A stretch of DNA of 64,000 nt from Stutzerimonas stutzeri. Lineage in GTDB: Bacteria; Pseudomonadota; Gammaproteobacteria; Pseudomonadales; Pseudomonadaceae. How positions within the stretch are numbered: position 1 is the first letter of the stretch; the number at the start of each line of letters is the position of its first letter. Where the stretch lies: the NCBI RefSeq assembly GCF_015291885.1, contig NZ_CP036186.1, positions 1,381,001 to 1,445,000 on the forward strand, read 5' to 3'. Below the pieces are notes generated by a model, which was not told the DNA's origin, ran no database searches, and saw only the letters and a program-made list of their open reading frames with translations. Of the stretch, positions 58,542 to 64,000 are shown one piece after another. A program made the translations under genes and the position numbers.

Positions 58542-60404
58542 ATGGCCTTACTTCAGATTGCCGAGCCCGGACAAACCCCGCAGCCACATCAGCGGCGCCT
58601 GGCTGTCGGAATAGACTTGGGTACCACCAATTCGCTCGTCGCTGCGCTACGCAGTGGCATTACGGCGCCACTGGCTGATGCCGATGGACAGGTAATCCTG
58701 CCGTCGGTGGTGCGTTACCACGCCGATCGCGTGGAGGTTGGTGCGCAGGCCAAGCTTGCCGCTGCTACTGATCCGTTCAATACCATCAGTTCGGTCAAGC
58801 GCCTGATGGGGCGCGGTCTCGCCGACGTCAAGCAGCTTGGTGAGCAGCTGCCTTATCGCTTTCGCCAAGCTGAGTCGCAGATGCCGTTCATTGAAACGGT
58901 ACAGGGCGCCAAGAGCCCTGTGGAGATTTCTGCCGAGATCCTTCGCGCGCTGCGCCAGCGCGCAGAGGCGAGCCTGGGTGGTGAATTGGTCGGAGCGGTG
59001 ATCACAGTGCCGGCCTACTTCGACGATGCGCAGCGTCAGGCGACGAAGGATGCCGCAAGGCTCGCCGGACTCAGCGTGTTGCGCCTACTCAATGAACCGA
59101 CTGCAGCGGCGGTCGCTTACGGTCTGGATCGCCAGGCGGAAGGCGTCGTCGCGATATACGACCTGGGCGGCGGCACCTTTGATATATCGATCCTTCGCCT
59201 GACCAAGGGCGTTTTCGAGGTGCTGGCGACTGGCGGTGACACGGCACTGGGTGGTGATGATTTCGACCATGCCATAGCGGACTGGATCCTCGAGTGTGCT
59301 GGTGTTTCAGGCGATCTCGGACCGGGTGCGCAGCGTGAATTGTTGAAGATCGCCTGCGATGCCAAAGAGCGTCTCAGTGATGTAGATGCGGTGAGTGTCG
59401 ATTATGCAGGCTGGTCGGGTGAGCTGCATCGGGAAACCTTCGATGCGTTGATCGAGCCGATGATTTCGCGCAGTCTCAAGTCCTGCCGGCGCGCGGTGCG
59501 CGACTCGGGGGTGGAGCTCGAAGAGATCACCGCCGTGGTCATGGTCGGCGGTTCGACTCGGGTGCCGAAGGTGCGCTCGGCGGTGGGGCAGTTGTTCGGT
59601 CGCGAGCCGCTGACCGATATCGATCCTGATGAGGTCGTAGCCATTGGCGCGGCGATTCAGGCCGAAACGCTGGCTGGCAATAATCGCGACGGAGAAGAGC
59701 TGCTTTTGCTGGATGTGATCCCGCTGTCCCTTGGTCTGGAAACCATGGGCGGGCTGATGGAGAAGATCATCCCGCGCAATACGACGATTCCGGTCGCACG
59801 CGCTCAGGACTTCACCACCTACAAAGATGGCCAGTCGGCCATGATGATTCATGTGCTGCAGGGCGAGCGTGAGCTGATTTCCGATTGCCGCTCGCTGGCT
59901 CGATTCGAGTTGCGCGGTATTCCGCCAATGGTTGCAGGCGCGGCAAAAATTCGTGTGACCTTCCAGGTCGATGCTGATGGCTTGCTCAGCGTGTCGGCGC
60001 GTGAGTTGGCGTCCGGCGTCGAAGCCAGCATCCAGGTCAAGCCATCCTACGGGCTTACAGATGGCGAGATCGCCAGAATGCTGGAAGACTCTTTCCGCCA
60101 GGCTGATGTGGATCGAGATGCGCGCGCACTGCGTGAGCAGTTGGTAGATGCCCAGCGCCTGCTCGAGGCGGTGGAGGCCGCACTAGTCGCCGATGGCGAG
60201 CGTTTGCTGTCCGTCGAAGAGCGCGTAGCGATCGACTCGCAAGTGGCTGAATTGCGCGGGCTGCTGGACAGTCAGGATGTAGTAGCCATAGAGCGCCAGA
60301 CCAAACGCCTGAGCCAGATTACCGACGCCTTCGCTGCGCGCCGGCTGGATTCCACCGTCAAGGCCGCGCTGGCCGGGCGGCGGCTAAACGATATTGAGGA
60401 TTGA
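58542..60404 (+). CDS. hscA: Hsp70-type chaperone HscA
   Basis: This 620-residue Hsp70 is specialised for Fe-S transfer from IscU. The ATPase domain (about residues 20-395) shows [46 protein letters not shown] and [14 protein letters not shown]. The substrate-binding domain and helical lid follow. ATG 58542 gives the usual MALLQI start. Confidence 0.97.
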   Translation: MALLQIAEPGQTPQPHQRRLAVGIDLGTTNSLVAALRSGITAPLADADGQVILPSVVRYHADRVEVGAQAKLAAATDPFNTISSVKRLMGRGLADVKQLGEQLPYRFRQAESQMPFIETVQGAKSPVEISAEILRALRQRAEASLGGELVGAVITVPAYFDDAQRQATKDAARLAGLSVLRLLNEPTAAAVAYGLDRQAEGVVAIYDLGGGTFDISILRLTKGVFEVLATGGDTALGGDDFDHAIADWILECAGVSGDLGPGAQRELLKIACDAKERLSDVDAVSVDYAGWSGELHRETFDALIEPMISRSLKSCRRAVRDSGVELEEITAVVMVGGSTRVPKVRSAVGQLFGREPLTDIDPDEVVAIGAAIQAETLAGNNRDGEELLLLDVIPLSLGLETMGGLMEKIIPRNTTIPVARAQDFTTYKDGQSAMMIHVLQGERELISDCRSLARFELRGIPPMVAGAAKIRVTFQVDADGLLSVSARELASGVEASIQVKPSYGLTDGEIARMLEDSFRQADVDRDARALREQLVDAQRLLEAVEAALVADGERLLSVEERVAIDSQVAELRGLLDSQDVVAIERQTKRLSQITDAFAARRLDSTVKAALAGRRLNDIED

Positions 60405-60409
60405 CCCTG

Positions 60410-60748
60410 ATGCCGCAGATCATTTTCCTGCCCAACGCCGACCATTGCCCGGAAGGGGCCGTTATAGAGGCGCAGGTCGGCGAGACGGTGCTTGATGCCG
60501 CGCTGCGTTATGGCATCGACATTGAGCATGCTTGCGAAAAGTCCTGCGCCTGCACGACCTGTCACGTAGTGGTGCGCGAGGGGTTCCAGTCGCTCGAAGC
60601 CTCCGACGAGTTGGAGGACGACATGCTTGATAAGGCGTGGGGTTTGGAGCCCAATTCGCGGTTGTCATGCCAGGCGGTCGTGGCTGACGCCGATCTCGTG
60701 GTAGAGATACCCAAGTACACCATTAATCAGGTTTCCGAAGGGCACTGA
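60410..60748 (+). CDS. fdx: ISC-type [2Fe-2S] ferredoxin
   Basis: This 112-residue adrenodoxin-type ferredoxin supplies electrons for cluster assembly. Ligands are Cys42, Cys48, Cys51 and Cys87 (CEKSCACTTC and RLSCQA); Cys46 is the extra conserved cysteine. ATG 60410 lies 5 bases after the hscA stop with GAGGA upstream. Confidence 0.97.
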   Translation: MPQIIFLPNADHCPEGAVIEAQVGETVLDAALRYGIDIEHACEKSCACTTCHVVVREGFQSLEASDELEDDMLDKAWGLEPNSRLSCQAVVADADLVVEIPKYTINQVSEGH

Positions 60749-60760
60749 GGGGCATGCGTC

Positions 60761-60961
60761 ATGCAGCTTAAATGGAGTGATGTGCAGGAGATTGCCATCG
60801 AGCTGGCTGAGCGCAAGGCCGATGTCGATCCGCGCTATGTGAATTTCGTCAATCTGCATCGTTGGGTGCTGGAGTTGCCGGATTTTGCCGATGAACCGAG
60901 TCGAGGTGGCGAAAAGGTCCTCGAAGCTATCCAGGCAGCCTGGATCGAAGAGGCTGAATAA
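60761..60961 (+). CDS. iscX: Fe-S assembly protein IscX
   Basis: This 66-residue acidic protein binds IscS and modulates cluster formation. It shows the family pattern LKWSDVQEIAIELAERKADVDP and FVNLHRWVLELPDF. It is the last gene of the isc operon. Confidence 0.96.
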   Translation: MQLKWSDVQEIAIELAERKADVDPRYVNFVNLHRWVLELPDFADEPSRGGEKVLEAIQAAWIEEAE

Positions 60962-61064
60962 GCCTGGTTGAGGTTTCTCCTGCTCGTCGTGCGCCCGTTG
61001 CAGACCGTTCGGCGGTCTGCTGCATCATCCAGAGTCCGGCCCTCTACCCTTATGTTTTGACATG

Positions 61065-61087
61065 AACCCGCGTATAATCCGCGGGTT
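61065..61087 (+). promoter_or_regulatory. Palindrome containing a -10 box upstream of ndk
   Basis: AACCCGCG (61065-61072) and CGCGGGTT (61080-61087) flank a TATAAT at 61073-61078. The -10-like hexamer would sit in the loop or centre of the inverted repeat, about 40 bases before the ndk ATG. No ideal -35 is found at 17 bases; a TTGACA at 61057-61062 is only 10 bases away. Confidence 0.45.
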
Positions 61088-61125
61088 TACTCGTTCGCTT
61101 TAACCCATCAGTTTTGGAGTCCTAC

Positions 61126-61557
61126 ATGGCCCTGCAACGCACCTTCTCCATCATCAAGCCTGACGCCGTCGCCAAGAACGTCATCGGCGAAATCACCACC
61201 CGTTTCGAGAAGGCCGGCCTGCGCGTCGTCGCTTCCAAGATGGTTCAGCTGTCCGAGCGCGAAGCAGCTGGCTTCTACGCCGAGCACAGCGAGCGCGGCT
61301 TCTTCAAGGACCTGGTTGCTTTCATGACTTCCGGTCCTGTCATCGTTCAGGTTCTGGAAGGTGAAGACGCCATCGCCAAGAACCGTGAACTGATGGGTGC
61401 TACCAACCCGAAAGAAGCTGCTGCCGGCACCATTCGCGCCGACTTCGCCGTTTCCATCGACGAGAACGCCGTACACGGCTCCGATTCGGAAGCCTCCGCT
61501 GCTCGTGAAATCGCTTACTTCTTTGCTGCCACCGAAGTGTGTGCACGCATTCGCTGA
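61126..61557 (+). CDS. ndk: Nucleoside diphosphate kinase
   Basis: This 143-residue enzyme equilibrates NTP and NDP pools. The phospho-accepting His117 is in NAVHGSDS, and [14 protein letters not shown] lies at the N-terminus. ATG 61126 has GGAG six bases upstream; the upstream in-frame TTG start was rejected. Confidence 0.98.
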   Translation: MALQRTFSIIKPDAVAKNVIGEITTRFEKAGLRVVASKMVQLSEREAAGFYAEHSERGFFKDLVAFMTSGPVIVQVLEGEDAIAKNRELMGATNPKEAAAGTIRADFAVSIDENAVHGSDSEASAAREIAYFFAATEVCARIR

Positions 61558-61576
61558 TTGAGCGAAGGTGAATTCA

Positions 61577-62725
61577 ATGATTGCCACGACCGGTAAAGTG
61601 AATCTGCTCGGGCTTACCCAGTCGCAACTGGAGAGCTTCTTCGAGTCCGTCGGGGAGAAGCGTTTTCGCGCCGGTCAGGTGATGAAGTGGATTCACCATT
61701 TTGGTGTCGATGATTTCGACGCCATGAGCAATCTCGGCAAGGCCTTGCGCGAAAAGCTCAAGGCTTGCGCCGAGATTCGCGGCCCGGAGATTGTCAGCGA
61801 AGACATCTCCAGCGACGGTACCCGCAAGTGGGTTGTGCGTGTCGCTTCGGGCAGTTGCGTGGAAACGGTGTACATCCCCCAAGGCGGGCGTGGAACGCTG
61901 TGCGTGTCCTCGCAGGCCGGTTGTGCGCTGGATTGCAGTTTCTGCTCCACCGGCAAACAAGGCTTCAACAGCAACCTGACGGCGGCCGAGGTAATCGGTC
62001 AGGTCTGGATTGCCAACAAATCATTCGGCTCCATCCCGGCGAAAATCGATCGTGCGATCACCAACGTGGTGATGATGGGGATGGGCGAGCCACTGCTGAA
62101 TTTCGACAACGTCGTTGCCGCCATGCACATCATGATGGACGACCTCGGTTACGGTATTTCCAAGCGCAAGGTGACGCTCTCGACATCCGGCGTTGTGCCG
62201 ATGATCGATGAGTTGGCCAAGGTCATCGACGTTTCTCTCGCGTTGTCGCTGCACGCGCCCAACGATGAGTTGCGTGACCAGTTGGTGCCGATCAACAAGA
62301 AGTATCCGCTGGATATGTTGCTCGCGGCATGCAAGCGCTACATTTCCCAGCTTGGCGAGAAACGCGTGCTGACGATCGAGTACACGCTACTCAAAGGCAT
62401 TAACGATCAGCCCGAGCACGCCGAGCAGATGATCACGCTGCTGGCAAACATCCCGTGCAAGATCAACCTGATCCCGTTCAATCCATTCCCTCATTCCGGA
62501 TATGAGCGGCCGAGCAACAATGCCATTCGCCGTTTTCAGGACATCCTGCGCAAAGGTGGGCACAATGTGACGGTGCGTACCACCCGCGGCGAAGACATCG
62601 ACGCGGCTTGCGGTCAGCTCGTCGGCCAGGTTCTGGATCGGACGCGTCGAAGCGAGAGATACATCGCTGTGCGTGAGCTACAGAGCGAGCCAGGTGCGGC
62701 GCAAACTGCTTCGAACCGATCCTGA
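61577..62725 (+). CDS. rlmN: Dual-specificity rRNA/tRNA adenine C2-methyltransferase RlmN
   Basis: This 382-residue radical-SAM enzyme methylates A2503 of 23S rRNA and A37 of tRNAs. The CxxxCxxC cluster motif is Cys116, Cys120 and Cys123 ([11 protein letters not shown]). [12 protein letters not shown] and the late segment with the catalytic Cys ([13 protein letters not shown]) are present. It lies between ndk and pilF, all on the plus strand. Confidence 0.96.
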   Translation: MIATTGKVNLLGLTQSQLESFFESVGEKRFRAGQVMKWIHHFGVDDFDAMSNLGKALREKLKACAEIRGPEIVSEDISSDGTRKWVVRVASGSCVETVYIPQGGRGTLCVSSQAGCALDCSFCSTGKQGFNSNLTAAEVIGQVWIANKSFGSIPAKIDRAITNVVMMGMGEPLLNFDNVVAAMHIMMDDLGYGISKRKVTLSTSGVVPMIDELAKVIDVSLALSLHAPNDELRDQLVPINKKYPLDMLLAACKRYISQLGEKRVLTIEYTLLKGINDQPEHAEQMITLLANIPCKINLIPFNPFPHSGYERPSNNAIRRFQDILRKGGHNVTVRTTRGEDIDAACGQLVGQVLDRTRRSERYIAVRELQSEPGAAQTASNRS

Positions 62726-62736
62726 GGGGGATGCTG

Positions 62737-63495
62737 ATGATTCTGCGCGCTGCGCTGCTGCTTCTAATGACCGGCCTATTGGCCGGTTGTGTGTCTTCTG
62801 GAACCGTTGATCCGTTAAAAACAGACCAGGGCCGGCAACAGGCGCGTGACGCCTACATTCAGCTGGGCATCGGCTATCTGCAGCAAGGCGCCGCCGCGCG
62901 TGCCAAAACACCATTACGCAAAGCGCTTGAGATGGATCCGCGCAGTGCCGACGCACATGCGGCGCTGGCACTGGTGTTCCAGACGGAAATGGAAAACGAC
63001 CTGGCCGATAAGCACTATCGTGAGGCGCTATCCAGCCGCAAGGATGCACGCATCCTGAACAACTACGGCAGTTTCCTGTTCGAACAGAAGCGCTATCCTG
63101 AGGCCATGGAGCGTTTCAGTCAGGCCGCCGAGGATAATCTGTATCCCGAGCGTGCGCGTGTCTTTCAAAACCTTGGAATGACAGCCTTGCAGTTGGGCCA
63201 GCGTGAGGAGGCCGAGCGTCACTTCACCCGCTCACTGCGGCTCGATGGGCGTCAGCCACGTGCCTTGCTGGAACTGGCGCTCATGTCCTTCGACGACAAG
63301 CAATACGTCCCAGCAAAGCGTTACTACGATAGTTTCAGCCAGTTGGCCGAGCAGAATGCACGCAGCTTGTTACTCGGTATCCGCCTGGCCAACATCCATC
63401 AGGACCGCGATACCGCTGCGAGCCTCGGATTGCAGCTAAGGCGGTTGTATCCCGGTACGGATGAGTACAAGCAATATCTTTCGGAGCAACGATGA
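62737..63495 (+). CDS. pilF: Type IV pilus biogenesis lipoprotein PilF/PilW
   Basis: This 252-residue outer-membrane lipoprotein helps the PilQ secretin assemble. The signal ends in the lipobox LAGC. About six TPR-like repeats follow, for example ADAHAALALVFQTEMENDLADKHYREAL and ARVFQNLGMTALQLGQREEAERHFTRSL. ATG 62737 has GAGGGGG six bases upstream and was preferred to ATG 62731. The stop overlaps rodZ (ATGA). Confidence 0.94.
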   Translation: MILRAALLLLMTGLLAGCVSSGTVDPLKTDQGRQQARDAYIQLGIGYLQQGAAARAKTPLRKALEMDPRSADAHAALALVFQTEMENDLADKHYREALSSRKDARILNNYGSFLFEQKRYPEAMERFSQAAEDNLYPERARVFQNLGMTALQLGQREEAERHFTRSLRLDGRQPRALLELALMSFDDKQYVPAKRYYDSFSQLAEQNARSLLLGIRLANIHQDRDTAASLGLQLRRLYPGTDEYKQYLSEQR

Positions 63496-64000
63496 CCGCG
63501 CCGCACCAAGAATCCGCTGCACCGATGGGCAACAATCCCGGCGAAACCTTGCGTAACGCGCGCGAAGAAAAGGGCTGGACCCTTGCCGCGGTTGCGCAGC
63601 AGCTGAATCTCACCGAGCGATCCCTTGCCCGCATAGAAGCTGGTGATTTTAGCCAGCTCCCCGGGCATACCTTCGCCCGGGGGTACGTTCGTGCGTATGC
63701 CAAGTTGCTGGGTCTGGATCAGACTCGCCTGGTTCAGGAGTTCGACCAGCACACCGGCACCAATGCTTCGGGGAGCAGTGTTCACAGTCTGGGTCGCATC
63801 GAAGAGCCAGGCCGTTTATCGCGGAGCTTCATGCGCTTCTTCGGCTTCGCGTTGCTGCTGGTCCTTGCTGCAGCGGCCTGGTTCTGGTGGCAGGAACATT
63901 CCGCGGGGGAGTCCACAACGCGACCTATATCAGCGCTGGAGCGAATCGAAGTTGAGGGCGCTGACGGGACGACGCAGATTCACTTGCTCGACCGGGCCGA
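63492..64000 (+). CDS. rodZ: Cytoskeletal protein RodZ, partial (runs off the window)
   Basis: About 169 codons are visible. A cytoplasmic Xre-type HTH (about residues 15-80: PGETLRNAREEKGWTLAAVA, LTERSLARIEAGDFSQLPG) is followed by a basic stretch and one membrane helix (FFGFALLLVLAAAAWFWW, about 115-132), then the start of the periplasmic domain. This order is that of RodZ, which links MreB to the elongasome. The 3' end lies beyond base 64,000. Confidence 0.93.
   Translation, partial: MTAPHQESAAPMGNNPGETLRNAREEKGWTLAAVAQQLNLTERSLARIEAGDFSQLPGHTFARGYVRAYAKLLGLDQTRLVQEFDQHTGTNASGSSVHSLGRIEEPGRLSRSFMRFFGFALLLVLAAAAWFWWQEHSAGESTTRPISALERIEVEGADGTTQIHLLDRA

Noticed and set aside
61057-61078. 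Consensus-looking TTGACA and TATAAT before ndk as one promoter
   Set aside because: The spacer is only 10 bases instead of about 17, so the two hexamers cannot act together as a sigma-70 promoter.

Overview
The window looks like chromosome of a GC-rich gamma-proteobacterium of the Pseudomonas / Stutzerimonas (P. stutzeri) type. This is inferred from the gene families and from gene order: the right half (valS-holC-pepA-lptFG ... queA-tgt-yajC-secDF-suhB-trmJ-cysE-isc-ndk-rlmN-pilF-rodZ) follows the order I recall for Pseudomonas. I see no rRNA, CRISPR array, prophage or insertion sequence. One tRNA is present (Leu-CAA).

Bases 1-18,450 are a purine-catabolism island. uraD (only its start), puuE and hiuH finish urate breakdown. 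An AzgA-type purine permease and a GntR/FCD regulator follow. guaD, xdhC, xdhB, xdhA, a 2-oxoglutarate/Fe(II) oxygenase, a BMP-family nucleoside/purine-binding protein and an 8-oxoguanine deaminase all read leftward. Together they take guanine and 8-oxoguanine to xanthine and urate, and then urate products to allantoin and allantoate. No urate oxidase is visible. Palindromes with the core TGTATACA lie in front of puuE/hiuH and between the permease and the GntR gene, and are good candidates for the GntR operator. A second element, TGAC-N6-GTCA, lies in front of the permease and, twice, in front of xdhA. A zinc-type ABC transporter operon (znuCBA-like) with a Zur-like palindrome, and several small hairpin repeats, sit inside the island.

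Bases 18,650-36,920 are a mosaic of unrelated small units: an SDR; a P-type cation ATPase convergent with mltF; a GIY-YIG protein; a GST-like protein; an operon of yejK, a PPK2-type kinase and a DUF4344 metallopeptidase; a UbiA prenyltransferase; an MFS carrier with a coupled 39-codon ORF; a 63-residue protein; rlmF; a YbfB-type MFS protein; an SLC13/RCK carrier; and nhaD followed by a small winged-helix protein. nhaD has a long leader that may be structured.

Bases 37,250-64,000 are core genome: valS, holC, pepA, lptFG (LPS export), an RDD protein, a cold-shock protein, tRNA-Leu, queA-tgt (queuosine), yajC-secD-secF (Sec translocon), a glycine-zipper protein, suhB, trmJ, cysE, the complete iscRSUA-hscBA-fdx-iscX iron-sulfur operon with an IscR-type promoter, ndk, rlmN, pilF and the first part of rodZ. 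Most start codons were moved inward from the longest frame to the site with the best ribosome-binding sequence; several are GTG or TTG.
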